Shown here: piece by piece, positions 24,144-33,199 of the stretch
Layout of the letters: each line of letters begins with the position of its first letter
How positions within the stretch are numbered: the first letter of the stretch is position 1
Source: Amycolatopsis palatopharyngis
GTDB taxonomy: Bacteria; Actinomycetota; Actinomycetes; Mycobacteriales; Pseudonocardiaceae
Direction: 5' to 3'
Length of the DNA: 64,000 bases
Assembly: GCF_003385185.1 (NCBI RefSeq)
Contig: NZ_PQHZ01000007.1
Coordinates: forward strand, 62,001 to 126,000
Program-made: the position numbers and the translations under genes
The notes under the pieces: model-generated
What the model was told of the DNA's origin: nothing
Seen by the model: only the letters and a program-made list of their open reading frames with translations
Database searches by the model: none

Positions 24144-25325
24144 ATGCGGATCAGCTACGCGCCGGAGCACGAACGGCTGCGGGACGAGCTACGGGAGTAC
24201 TTCGCGACACTGATGACCTCCGAACGCAGGGAGGCACTGCGCGGCGAAGGCGGCGAGTACGGCGACGGCAGCGCTTACAAGGACATCGTGCGCACCCTCG
24301 GGCGGGACGGCTGGCTGGCCATCGGCTGGCCGAAGGCCTACGGCGGGCAGGAACGTCCCATGCTCGACCAGCTGATCTTCACCGACGAGGCGGCGGTGGC
24401 CGGTGTCCCGGTACCCTTCCTGACGATCAACACCATCGGACCGACGATCATGCGGTTCGGCACCGAGGAGCAGAAGGAGTTCTACCTTCCGCGGATAGCG
24501 GCGGGCGAACTGCATTTCTCGATCGGCTACTCCGAACCAGAGGCCGGAACCGATCTCGCCTCGCTGCGTACCCGCGCGGTGCGCGAGGCAGACACCTACG
24601 TGGTGAACGGCCAGAAGATGTGGACGAGCCTGATCGAGTACGCCGACTACATCTGGCTGGCCGCGCGAACGGATCCGGACGCGCGCAAACACAAGGGCCT
24701 GAGCATCCTGATCGTGCCCACCTCGGCCGAGGGCTTCTCCTGGACGAAGGTGCACACCGTCGCGGGTCCCGGAACGAGCGCGACCTATTACTCCGACGTC
24801 CGCGTCCCGGTATCGGCCAGGATCGCCGAGGAGAACGCCGGCTGGCCACTGATCACCAACCAGCTCAACCACGAGCGAGTCGCGCTCACCTCGGCCGCCC
24901 CGGTGCGGTCCGCACTGCGGGAGGTCACCGAGTGGGCCGCGGCCACCACCGCGCCCTGGGGCGGCCGGGTCATCGACGCCGAGTGGGTGCGGCTGCACCT
25001 CGCCAGGGTGCACGCGCAGGCCGAGTACCTGAAGCTGCGCAACTGGAAGATCGCATGGGCCGCTGGCGAGAACGAACTCGGGCCCGCGGAGGCTTCGGCG
25101 ACCAAGGTGTTCGGCACCGAGTTCGCGATCGAGGCCTATCGCCTGTTGATGGAGGTACTCGGCGCGGGCGCGGTCGTCCGGGAGGGCTCGCAGGGAGCGC
25201 TGCTGCGCGGCCGGATCGAACGCATGCACCGGTCCTCGCTGATCCTGACCTTCGGCGGCGGCACCAACGAGGTCCAACGCGACATCATCGCCGCGACGGC
25301 GCTCGGATTGCCGGTGTCCCGCTGA
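24144..25325 (+). CDS. fadE26: Acyl-CoA dehydrogenase FadE26 (ChsE4-like)
   Basis: 393 residues with the acyl-CoA dehydrogenase fold: N-terminal helices (MRISYAPEHERLRDELREYF), FAD/substrate motif FSIGYSEPEAGTDLASLRT (about 130-148), QKMWTSLIEYADYIWLA and a C-terminal FGGGTNEVQRDIIAATALGLP. It follows M. tuberculosis FadE26 (Rv3504) closely. That protein and FadE27 form a heterotetramer that dehydrogenates the first steroid side-chain CoA ester. It is the first gene after the KstR operator, with fadE27 and fadD17 behind it, the same order as Rv3504-Rv3506. Confidence 0.93.
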   Translation: MRISYAPEHERLRDELREYFATLMTSERREALRGEGGEYGDGSAYKDIVRTLGRDGWLAIGWPKAYGGQERPMLDQLIFTDEAAVAGVPVPFLTINTIGPTIMRFGTEEQKEFYLPRIAAGELHFSIGYSEPEAGTDLASLRTRAVREADTYVVNGQKMWTSLIEYADYIWLAARTDPDARKHKGLSILIVPTSAEGFSWTKVHTVAGPGTSATYYSDVRVPVSARIAEENAGWPLITNQLNHERVALTSAAPVRSALREVTEWAAATTAPWGGRVIDAEWVRLHLARVHAQAEYLKLRNWKIAWAAGENELGPAEASATKVFGTEFAIEAYRLLMEVLGAGAVVREGSQGALLRGRIERMHRSSLILTFGGGTNEVQRDIIAATALGLPVSR

Positions 25326-25377
25326 ACTCCGTTCCGGAGCGGGCTCGGCCCCAATCGCGATGACAGGAGGACTGATC

Positions 25378-26487
25378 ATGGACTTCGCATTCACCGAGGC
25401 ACAACGGGACCTCGCGGGGCTGACCCGCAAAATCGCGTCCGCGTCCCCCGTCGGGGAGCAACCGGAGCGGCACGGCACCGGCGGCTTCGACCGTGCGCTG
25501 TGGACGGATCTGACCAGGGCCGGGATTCTCGACGCCGCACTGCCGTCGGCGGTGGGCGGCGGCGGATTCGGTCTGCTGGAACAGTGTTCGGTGCTCGTCG
25601 AACTCGGCAGAGCCGTCGCGCCGGTACCGTTCGCACAGACCGTGACCATGGCCGCGGCCGCGCTCGCGGAGTTCGGCACCAGCGAGCAGTGGGAACGCTG
25701 GCTGGTACCGGTGACCCGGGGTGAGCGCGTGCTGACGGTCGCTCTTCCCGACGCAGGCGACCCGCCCGGATTCAGCGCCCACCGCAGCGAGCACGGCCTC
25801 CGGCTCTCCGGAGCCCAAACCGCCGTCGGCTTCGCGGCCTTCGCCGACGGGCTGCTGATACCCGCCAGGACGGCGCAGGCAGACGCCGTGTTCCTGGTGG
25901 AGCGCGACCGCGCCGGCGTTTCGGTGCGCGAGCAACAGGTGGTTGACCGCGCCGACGCGGCGCTGGTCGAACTCACCGACGTGACCGTCACCGACGCGGA
26001 CCGACTCGGCGCGAACGTTCCGGGCACCGTGGACATCGCCGAGTGGTTGCGTCTGCGGGGGACGGTGGGCCTGGTGGCCCAGCAGCTGGGGGTGCTCGAG
26101 CGAGCACTGGAACTCACCGCGGAGTACGCCCGCGAACGCAGACAGTTCGACCAGGTGATCGGGGCGTTCCAGGCGGTGCGGCAGCGCCTGGCCGACGCCT
26201 ACACCGACGTCGAGGCCGTCCGGCTGACGTTGTGGCAGGCGGCGTGGTGCCTGGCCGAGGGCCAGGGTGGCGCCGAGGAGGCCGCCACCGCCAAGTTCTG
26301 GGCCGCCGAGGCCGGACACCGCGTCGCCCACACGGCGGTCCACGTCCACGGCGGCGTCGGCATCGACGTCGACCACCAGTTGCACCGGTACTTCGCCGCA
26401 GCCAAGCGTGGCGAGTTCGCGCTCGGTGGTGCCACGGCACAACTGCGGTCGCTGGGGGCACTGCTGGCCGAGGCAGCGACAGCATGA
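25378..26487 (+). CDS. fadE27: Acyl-CoA dehydrogenase FadE27 (ChsE5-like)
   Basis: 369 residues, the partner subunit of FadE26. It has MDFAFTEAQRDLAGL at the start, QLGVLERALELTAEYARERRQFDQVIGAFQAV (about 232-264) and HVHGGVGIDVDHQLHRYF near the end. In heteromeric ChsE4-ChsE5 enzymes each pair shares one FAD, and subunits like this one are shorter or divergent around the substrate pocket. The ATG at 25378 has AGGAGG 7 bases upstream, so it is preferred to the earlier codon at 25360. Its stop overlaps the fadD17 start (ATGA). Confidence 0.93.
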   Translation: MDFAFTEAQRDLAGLTRKIASASPVGEQPERHGTGGFDRALWTDLTRAGILDAALPSAVGGGGFGLLEQCSVLVELGRAVAPVPFAQTVTMAAAALAEFGTSEQWERWLVPVTRGERVLTVALPDAGDPPGFSAHRSEHGLRLSGAQTAVGFAAFADGLLIPARTAQADAVFLVERDRAGVSVREQQVVDRADAALVELTDVTVTDADRLGANVPGTVDIAEWLRLRGTVGLVAQQLGVLERALELTAEYARERRQFDQVIGAFQAVRQRLADAYTDVEAVRLTLWQAAWCLAEGQGGAEEAATAKFWAAEAGHRVAHTAVHVHGGVGIDVDHQLHRYFAAAKRGEFALGGATAQLRSLGALLAEAATA

Positions 26488-28106
26488 GCCCGGCCTCCGC
26501 CGCCCCCACCGTCACCGAACTGCTGCTCGCGCGAAGCGACGATGACCATCCGGGACTGCGGTTCGAGGAGCACGGCTGGTCGTGGGCACAGCAGGTCGGC
26601 TTCTGCAACGAGTACGGGGCCGCCCTGCGGGGACTGCTCGCCGACGCACGTCCACCACACGTCGGCGTGCTGGCGGACAACCTGCCCGAGTTCTCCTTTC
26701 TCCTCGGCGGCGCGGCACTGTCCGGGGTGGTGCTGGCCGGGCTGAACACCACCCGCAGGGGCCAGGCGCTGGCCAGAGATGTGCGGCTCGCCGAGTGCGC
26801 ACTCGTGCTCACCGAAGCGAAGTACGCGGGCCTGCTGGCCGGGCTCGACCTCGGCGGTGCGCGCGTGCTGGCCCTCGACGGTCCGGAATGGCTGGGCGCA
26901 CTGGCCGCACACCGAGGTGTGCCGCTACGGCCGGTCACGGTGACCGCGGACGACCTGCTGATGTTGATCTACACCTCAGGCACGAGCGGGGATCCGAAGG
27001 CGGTGCGCTGCACGCACGGCAAGATCGCGTTTCCCGGCCGAATGCTGGCCGAGCGATTCCAGTTGTCCAGTTCGGACACGGTGTATGTGTCGATGCCGAT
27101 GTTCCACTCGAACGCGGTGATGGCGGGCTGGTCGGTCGGGCTGGCCGCTGGGGCCACAATCGCGCTGAGGCGGAAGTTCTCCGCCTCCGGCTTTCTCGAC
27201 GACGTGCGAACTTTCGGCGCCACCTACGCCAACTATGTCGGCACGCCACTTTCCTATGTGCTCGCCACACCATCGCGCCAGGACGACGCCGACAACCCAC
27301 TGAAGGTGGTGTACGGCAACGAGGGCGCCGAAGCAGACCTGGCCGCGTTCGCCAGCAGGTTCGGCTGCCGCGTCGTGGACGCGTTCGGCTCCACCGAGGG
27401 CGGTGTCGGGTTCGCCAGAACCCCGGACACCCCGCCCGGTTCCCTCGGCAGGCCCACCGACGGAGTGCTGATCCTGCACCAGGACACCGGCGAAGTGTGC
27501 CCACCCGCCGAGTTCGATGCGGCGGGAACATTGCTCAACGCCGAGGACGCTGTGGGCGAACTGGTCAACACCGGGGGCGCGGGATGGTTCGCGGGCTACT
27601 ACGGCGATCCGGAGGCCGACGCTCAACGACTGCGGAACGGCCGCTACTTCACCGGCGATCTCGCCTACATCGACAGGGCGGGATTCTGTTACTTCGCGGG
27701 CAGGCTGGGCGACTGGATGCGGGTCGGAGGGGAGAACCTGGGCACGGCGCCGATCGAGCGGATCCTGCTGCGACATCCCGGAGTGCTCGAGGCAGCCGTG
27801 TACGGCGTACCCGATCCCGGCGGGGTCGGCGACGCCGTGATGGCCGCGGTCGTGCTCGACGAGACAAGGCGACCGGGGCCACGCGAACTCGGCGACTTCC
27901 TTGCCGCACAACCGGACCTAGGGCCGAAACAGTGGCCGAGATTCGTGCGAATCGTCAACGAACTACCACGGACATCTACCTACAAAATCGTTAAACAGAA
28001 GCTGAAATCCGAGCACATCCACTGCTCTGATCCGGTATGGGTGCACGACGGGCGGGAATTCGTTCACCAACAACTCGCCACCGACGGTGGAAGGCTCCTA
28101 CGGTGA
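26484..28106 (+). CDS. fadD17: Steroid side-chain fatty-acyl-CoA ligase FadD17
   Basis: 540-residue AMP-forming CoA ligase. The phosphate loop YTSGTSGDPKAVRCTH (about 162-177), the FGSTEGG aromatic-Thr motif, YFTGDLAYID and a C-terminal TSTYKIVKQKL with the catalytic Lys are present. M. tuberculosis FadD17 (Rv3506) activates steroids with a shortened five-carbon side chain; the same gene order argues for the same job here. The ATG at 26484 overlaps the fadE27 stop by four bases. The frame continues further upstream inside fadE27 and that part is not coding. A palindromic terminator lies 47 bases past its stop. Confidence 0.92.
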   Translation: MSPASAAPTVTELLLARSDDDHPGLRFEEHGWSWAQQVGFCNEYGAALRGLLADARPPHVGVLADNLPEFSFLLGGAALSGVVLAGLNTTRRGQALARDVRLAECALVLTEAKYAGLLAGLDLGGARVLALDGPEWLGALAAHRGVPLRPVTVTADDLLMLIYTSGTSGDPKAVRCTHGKIAFPGRMLAERFQLSSSDTVYVSMPMFHSNAVMAGWSVGLAAGATIALRRKFSASGFLDDVRTFGATYANYVGTPLSYVLATPSRQDDADNPLKVVYGNEGAEADLAAFASRFGCRVVDAFGSTEGGVGFARTPDTPPGSLGRPTDGVLILHQDTGEVCPPAEFDAAGTLLNAEDAVGELVNTGGAGWFAGYYGDPEADAQRLRNGRYFTGDLAYIDRAGFCYFAGRLGDWMRVGGENLGTAPIERILLRHPGVLEAAVYGVPDPGGVGDAVMAAVVLDETRRPGPRELGDFLAAQPDLGPKQWPRFVRIVNELPRTSTYKIVKQKLKSEHIHCSDPVWVHDGREFVHQQLATDGGRLLR

Positions 28107-28152
28107 GCACCAGGCGAACCACTGACCCCGACAGGTTCTGACGCCCACGTCT

Positions 28153-28174
28153 CGCACTTTCCCGGGAAAGTGCG
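28153..28174. terminator. Palindrome family A, copy 1 (bidirectional terminator candidate)
   Basis: A perfect 22-bp palindrome with core GCACTTTCCCGGGAAAGTGC. It lies between the convergent fadD17 (ends 28106) and acetyltransferase (ends 28192) genes. Related copies are at 40721-40770 and 40802-40815, also between convergent genes. Confidence 0.7.
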
Positions 28175-28191
28175 CGGGATTGGTACACCGG

Positions 28192-30966
28192 TCAACTCGT
28201 CGGCGAGTCCTCGTCGGGGGTGGTGATCGGCCGCAGCTGGCGCGGGCCGGTGTCCGGGCGGGAGGGCGGCGGGCCCAGCACGATGCGCGCGTTGGCGACG
28301 ACCGCGCCCGAAGGGGAGGCCAGCACCGGGTCCAGCGCCAGCGAACGGACCTCGGGGTTGTCCTCCGCGAGCGCGGCGATCCGCAGCACCAGGTCCTCCA
28401 GCGCGGCGAGATCCGCGGGCTCGTCCCCGCGATACCCGGTGAGCAGCGGAGCGGTCCTCGGCTCGCGTACCAGCGTCGCGGCGTCCACGTCGGTCACCGG
28501 AATCGACCGGTACGCCCGGTCGCCGAGCAGGGTGCTGACGACGCCCGAAAGCCCGAAGGAGACCAGGGTGCCGAACGAGGGATCGTCCTGCAGGCCGATG
28601 ACGCAGGACAATCCCTTCTGCGCCATCCGCTGCACGTACATGTGCTCGGATCCGGACACCTCGCGGATGTCGCGGTAGCTCGTCCGCACCGACTCCTCGG
28701 ACATCAGGTCCAGACGCACACCGAGCAGGTCCGGGCGCCCGCGCAGCCGCTCGTCCACGGCCTTCACCGCCACCGGATACCCCAGATCCGCCGCCGCGGC
28801 CACGGCGTCGTCAGCCGAGGACACGTTCCGGAACGGCACCACCTCGATGCCGTAACAGCCGAGCAGCCGCAGCGCGTCGTCGTCGTCGAGTGGCAAGCCA
28901 GACTCGATGTCCTGGCCGGCCAGCAGTTCCCGGACCACGGCTTGGGCCCGCTCCGGATGTAACCCCTCTGGCCGGACGATGCTGCCCTGCGGGCGCTCCC
29001 GCCAAGCCGCGTATCTGACGGTTCTGGCCAGCGCGTTCACCGCCCGCTCCGGGGAGGGGTACGAAGGGATCGAACCTCGTACGGGAGTCCCGTCGTCGCC
29101 GGTGACCGCCAGTTCCGCGGGCACTCCTTCGGCGGCGAGGAAGGTGGACACGATGGGCTTCTCCCGCTGCCTGCCGGTCTCCACGACCGCCTCCCGCAGC
29201 GCCCTGGCGTAGCTGGTGCCCGGAATCGCCAGTGGCGGGACGAACACGACCACGAGCGCGTCCACGTCCGGCGAACTCAGCGCCTCCCCCACCGCCGCGG
29301 CGAACTCCTCGGGACCTGCCTGCGGTCCGACGTCCACCGGATCGATCCCGAGCTGCAGACCCTGCGCGCGAGCGGTGTCCGCGGCCAGCAGGCCGATCGC
29401 GCTGGAGTTGCCCACGATCCCGATCCTGGCACCCGAGGGCAGCGGCTGGTGGGCGAATACGAGCGCGGTGTCGAAAAGTTGCGCCAGCGAGTCGACCCGC
29501 ACCACGCCTGCCTGCTCGAACAGCGCCTGCACACTCGACTCGTCGACCTCGGCCGAGGTGGCGGCCAGCTGCGGGCGGACCGCGTGGCGCCCGGACTTCA
29601 CCGCGACGATGGGTTTCGTACGGGCGAGTCTGCGCGCGAGGCGGGCGAACTTACGGGGGTTACCGAAGGACTCCAGATACAGCAGTACGAGGTCGGTGTT
29701 CGGATCGCTCTCCCAGTACTGCAGCAGGTCGTTGCCCGACACGTCGGCGCGGTTACCAGCGGAGACGAAGGTCGAGAGTCCGAGTCCGCGTGCCTCCGCG
29801 TCGGCCAGGATGGCGATGCCCAGCGCGCCGGACTGGCAGAAGAAGCCGGTTCTGCCCCTGGCGGGTAACCGGGGGGCCAGAGTGGCGTTCAGCCGGACAC
29901 CGCTGTCGGTGTTCAGTACGCCGAGCGCGTTGGGCCCGACGACGCGCATCCCGTGTGCCCTGGCCTCGCCGACCAGCCGCAGTTCGGCGTGCAGGCCGTG
30001 CGGGCCCGCCTCGCCGAATCCGCCGGACACGATGAGCAGCGTCTTGACGCCCTTCTCCAGTGCCCCGTCGAGCACCGACTCGACCGACTCGGCCGGAACG
30101 GCGACCACGGCGAGGTCTACCGGATCTGGAATGTCCACAACAGACGGATAAGCACGGACGCCGCGAACGGATCGGTGCTCGGGGTTCACCGGATACACGG
30201 TGCCCGCGAAATCGGCGGACAACAGGTTCGTCAGCGCCACGTAGCCGATCTTGGTCGGGTCCGTCGACGCGCCGATCACGGCCACCGATGTCGGATGCAG
30301 CAGGTTGTGCACACTGCGAGCCTCGGCGGCCTGTTCCCTTGCCCTGGCGACCGCGAGAGACTCCTCGGTGGGGTCGATATCGAACTCGAGATGCAGCACA
30401 CCTTCCTCGAAAGCCCTGCTGACCTGGTAACCCGCATCCCGGAAGACCCGCACCATGGCGGCGTTCTCCGCCAGCACCTCGGCGACGAAGCGGCGCAGCC
30501 CGCGTTCGGATGCGGCGGCCGCGAGGTGCTCCAGCAGGATCGAGCCGAGGCCTCTGCCCTGATGAGCGTCGTCGACCAGAAATGCGACCTCGGCGGAGTC
30601 GCCGCCCTCGAGCCGTTCGTACCTGCCGACCGCCACGATGTCGTCCCCGAGCATCGCGGCGAACGCGACTCGATCGTGATGGTCCACGATGGAGAATCGG
30701 TCGAGGTCCCGCTTCGGAATCCTGGGATACGCGCCGAAGTACCGCAGGTATCTGGTGCGTTCGGACAACCTGCCGTGCAGGGCGACCAGTTTGTCCGCGT
30801 CGTCGGGGACTATCGGACGCAGGTGGACGGTTCCACCGTCGGACAGCAGGACGTCGGCCTCCCAGCGGCGGGGATAGTCGAACGGATCGTGCCGCATACG
30901 GTCCTCTGCCGCGGACGGGTCGCTGGTGGGGGCCGCTTCCTTCTCGTTCGTCTGGTCGCCGGTCAC
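28192..30966 (-). CDS. GNAT protein acetyltransferase fused to NDP-forming acyl-CoA synthetase domain (Pat-like)
   Basis: 924 residues. An N-terminal GNAT domain (about 45-205: HLRPIVPDDADKL, DDAHQGRGLGSILLEHL with the acetyl-CoA pyrophosphate loop) is followed by an ADP-forming acetyl-CoA synthetase module: CoA-binding fold (about 225-320: SVAVIGASTDPTKIGY), succinyl-CoA-synthetase-like domains (FCQSGALGIAIL) and a C-terminal ATP-grasp (about 700-920). This is the GNAT-first layout of actinobacterial Pat enzymes, which acetylate and switch off acyl-CoA synthetases; the synthetase-like part is usually inactive and regulatory. The GTG start lies one base after the stop of the AcuC-like deacetylase gene, so writer and eraser are co-transcribed. 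Acyl-CoA ligases nearby (FadD17) are possible targets. Confidence 0.88.
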   Translation of the reverse strand: MTGDQTNEKEAAPTSDPSAAEDRMRHDPFDYPRRWEADVLLSDGGTVHLRPIVPDDADKLVALHGRLSERTRYLRYFGAYPRIPKRDLDRFSIVDHHDRVAFAAMLGDDIVAVGRYERLEGGDSAEVAFLVDDAHQGRGLGSILLEHLAAAASERGLRRFVAEVLAENAAMVRVFRDAGYQVSRAFEEGVLHLEFDIDPTEESLAVARAREQAAEARSVHNLLHPTSVAVIGASTDPTKIGYVALTNLLSADFAGTVYPVNPEHRSVRGVRAYPSVVDIPDPVDLAVVAVPAESVESVLDGALEKGVKTLLIVSGGFGEAGPHGLHAELRLVGEARAHGMRVVGPNALGVLNTDSGVRLNATLAPRLPARGRTGFFCQSGALGIAILADAEARGLGLSTFVSAGNRADVSGNDLLQYWESDPNTDLVLLYLESFGNPRKFARLARRLARTKPIVAVKSGRHAVRPQLAATSAEVDESSVQALFEQAGVVRVDSLAQLFDTALVFAHQPLPSGARIGIVGNSSAIGLLAADTARAQGLQLGIDPVDVGPQAGPEEFAAAVGEALSSPDVDALVVVFVPPLAIPGTSYARALREAVVETGRQREKPIVSTFLAAEGVPAELAVTGDDGTPVRGSIPSYPSPERAVNALARTVRYAAWRERPQGSIVRPEGLHPERAQAVVRELLAGQDIESGLPLDDDDALRLLGCYGIEVVPFRNVSSADDAVAAAADLGYPVAVKAVDERLRGRPDLLGVRLDLMSEESVRTSYRDIREVSGSEHMYVQRMAQKGLSCVIGLQDDPSFGTLVSFGLSGVVSTLLGDRAYRSIPVTDVDAATLVREPRTAPLLTGYRGDEPADLAALEDLVLRIAALAEDNPEVRSLALDPVLASPSGAVVANARIVLGPPPSRPDTGPRQLRPITTPDEDSPTS

Positions 30967-30967
30967 G

Positions 30968-32140
30968 TCAGTCCCTCGGATCGTCGGGGTCCAGGCCGTG
31001 CAGGGGAAAGATCGCCCTCCGGGTGTCCCGGATCGCGATGTCGACCGCGTCGTCCACGCCGTCGCCCCACGGGCGGAAGGCGGTGTCGGCTTCGTCGGTC
31101 ATGGCGGCAGGAAGGCGAGCACCAGGGGCCGCCCTGCCGATGGCCTCCACCCAGCCCGGTGGGAGTGGCGTCTCCGGAGCGACGTCCCGGTTGAGCACGG
31201 TCGCGATGAGATGGGTCCAGGAGCGGGGTACCACGCGGATCAGCTGGTAGCCACCACCGCCGACGGCCAGCCACCGCCCCTGCGCGTACTTGTCGGCGAA
31301 CTCGCGCATCGTGCGGTAGATGGTGCGATGGCCGTCCACCGAGAGCGAGAGGTCCGCCAGCGGGTCCTCCTCGTGGGAGTCGACGCCACACTGGGTGACG
31401 AGAATCTGCGGCTGGAACTCCGCGAGCAGCGAAGGCACGACAGCGTGGAACGCCCGCAACCAGGCGGGATCCCGGGTGTGCGGTGGCAGCGGGATGTTCA
31501 CCGCGCTGCCCTCGGCACCGCCTGTCCCGACCTCGCCGGAGTACCCGGTACCCGGCCACAGTGTGAGTGGGTGCTGGTGCAGCGAGACGGCCAGCACCCT
31601 GGGGTCGTCGTAGAACGCGGCCTGTACTCCGTCGCCGTGATGCACGTCGGTGTCCAGGTACGCCACGCGGTCGAAACCGTTGTCCAGCAACCAGGAGATC
31701 GCGACGGCGCAGTCGTTGTACACGCAGAAACCCGCCGCGTGGCCGGGCATCGCGTGATGCAGTCCGCCCGCGATGTTGACCGCCCTGCTCGCACCGCCCT
31801 CGGCGATGGTTCGTGCGGCAAGCAGCGTGGACCCGACCACGAGCGCCGAGGACTCGTGCATCTTGTCGAATACCGGGTTGTCCTCGGTGCCGAGTCCGTG
31901 CGCGAGTTCCGCGCCGGTCATCGGGGCCCGTTTCACCGCCTCGACGTATTCGGTGGTGTGGATCCGGTACAGCTCCTCCCCGCTGGCCGGTTCCGGCACC
32001 AGCAGCGGTACGTCGCGCAGCACGCCGAGCTCGGTGGCCAGCCGGATGGTGAGTTCCAGCCGTACCGGGTTGAACGGATGCTCCCCGCCGAGGTCGTATC
32101 CCAGCAGCGCGGAGTCCCAGACGACGGCGGAGGCAGACAT
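30968..32140 (-). CDS. acuC: AcuC-type protein (histone-deacetylase family) lysine deacetylase
   Basis: 390 residues of the class I/II HDAC fold. GLHHAMPGHAAGFCVYNDCAVAI holds the paired catalytic His, DTDVHHGDGVQAAFY the zinc Asp and His, and QCGVDSHEEDPLADL the second zinc Asp; the active-site set looks complete. AcuC deacetylates acyl-CoA synthetases and other proteins, reversing Pat-type acetylation. The protein-acetyltransferase gene begins one base after its stop. A direct role in acetoin use, from which the name comes, is not supported here since no acetoin genes are present. Confidence 0.88.
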   Translation of the reverse strand: MSASAVVWDSALLGYDLGGEHPFNPVRLELTIRLATELGVLRDVPLLVPEPASGEELYRIHTTEYVEAVKRAPMTGAELAHGLGTEDNPVFDKMHESSALVVGSTLLAARTIAEGGASRAVNIAGGLHHAMPGHAAGFCVYNDCAVAISWLLDNGFDRVAYLDTDVHHGDGVQAAFYDDPRVLAVSLHQHPLTLWPGTGYSGEVGTGGAEGSAVNIPLPPHTRDPAWLRAFHAVVPSLLAEFQPQILVTQCGVDSHEEDPLADLSLSVDGHRTIYRTMREFADKYAQGRWLAVGGGGYQLIRVVPRSWTHLIATVLNRDVAPETPLPPGWVEAIGRAAPGARLPAAMTDEADTAFRPWGDGVDDAVDIAIRDTRRAIFPLHGLDPDDPRD

Positions 32141-32214
32141 GTCCAGAGCCTAGGTCCTGCGCCCCGGTTCGGCAGCCGTGCCCCGCGCCGGTCCGGGCCT
32201 CCCTGCCGCATCGC

Positions 32215-33063
32215 TCAGCCCGGTTGCCCGCCCGTCGCGACGGGGCGGGCGGGGTCTGCCGACCACTGCGACCAGGACCCGGCGTAGAGCGCGGCCGGCT
32301 CCTGCCTGCCCGCGACCTCTAGCGCCAGCACCACGGAGCACGCGGTCACCCCGGAGCCGCAGTACGCCCCGACGGCCGTGTCCGCGGTGACGCCGATGTC
32401 GGCGAACCGGGCGGCCAGCTCGGCAGGCGTGCGCCAGCGCCCCTCCTGGCCGGTGTGCCCGGCGAACGGAGCGTTGCGTGCGCCAGGAATATGGCCCGCC
32501 CGTGGATCGATCGGCTCGGTCTCGCCCCGGTAGCGCTCGGGGGCCCGCGCGTCGAGCAGCAGGCCGTCTCGGGCGAGGTCCGCGGCGTCGTCGGCGTCGA
32601 GTACCGGCATCGAGCCGGGCCGGACCTCTATGTCACCCGGTTCCGGCTCGGGCGTCCGCGTGCTCAGCGGCCTGTCCTGCGCCACCCATGCGGCGAACCC
32701 CCCGTCCAGCACCGCGACCTCGCGGTGACCGGCCCAGCGCAGCAGCCACCACGCCCGTGCCGCGATCGAACCGTCGCCGTCGTCGTAGACCACAACGGGA
32801 TGACCTGCACGGACGCCCGCCCGCCGCAGTGCCGCCCGCAGGACGTCCGGGGACGGCAACGGGTGCCTGCCGGCCGTACCGGGCGCGGCCGCGAGGTCCG
32901 TTTCCAGATCCAGGAACACCGCACCGGGGAGGTGCCCCGCACGATATGAGTCCAGTCCCGGCGGTCCCGCCATCCGCCAGCGCACGTCCAGCAGAACAGG
33001 ACGCCGGGACGGGTTTGCCTCGAGTTTGGCGGCTAGGTCTATCGTGGTCGTCAGGGAACGCAT
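32215..33063 (-). CDS. Thiosulfate/3-mercaptopyruvate sulfurtransferase (tandem rhodanese)
   Basis: 282 residues with two rhodanese domains. The N-terminal, non-catalytic one has DVRWRMAGPPGLDSYRAGHLPGAVFLD; the C-terminal one has DARAPERYRGETEPIDPRAGHIPGA and the active loop YCGSGVTAC, where the first Cys carries the persulfide. CGSGVT is the loop type of mercaptopyruvate sulfurtransferases rather than the CRKGVT of classical rhodaneses. The ATG at 33063 has GGAGG 9 bases upstream; the frame is open further but without support. It diverges from ideR and is read in the same direction as acuC. Confidence 0.9.
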   Translation of the reverse strand: MRSLTTTIDLAAKLEANPSRRPVLLDVRWRMAGPPGLDSYRAGHLPGAVFLDLETDLAAAPGTAGRHPLPSPDVLRAALRRAGVRAGHPVVVYDDGDGSIAARAWWLLRWAGHREVAVLDGGFAAWVAQDRPLSTRTPEPEPGDIEVRPGSMPVLDADDAADLARDGLLLDARAPERYRGETEPIDPRAGHIPGARNAPFAGHTGQEGRWRTPAELAARFADIGVTADTAVGAYCGSGVTACSVVLALEVAGRQEPAALYAGSWSQWSADPARPVATGGQPG

Positions 33064-33199
33064 TCGATCAATCCTCCACATCGGACCGGCCAGCGTCAGG
33101 CCGGGCCCTGCCCGCCGGGTGCGGGCAGCTGTTACCTGATCGCCTGCGGGGGAGTCGGTACCAGCGACTACCATGGGGAACGCGGACGAAGGGGACAGC

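Noticed and set aside
26043..26483. N-terminal extension of FadD17
   Set aside because: It lies entirely within fadE27 in another frame; the ATGA overlap at 26484 marks the real start.
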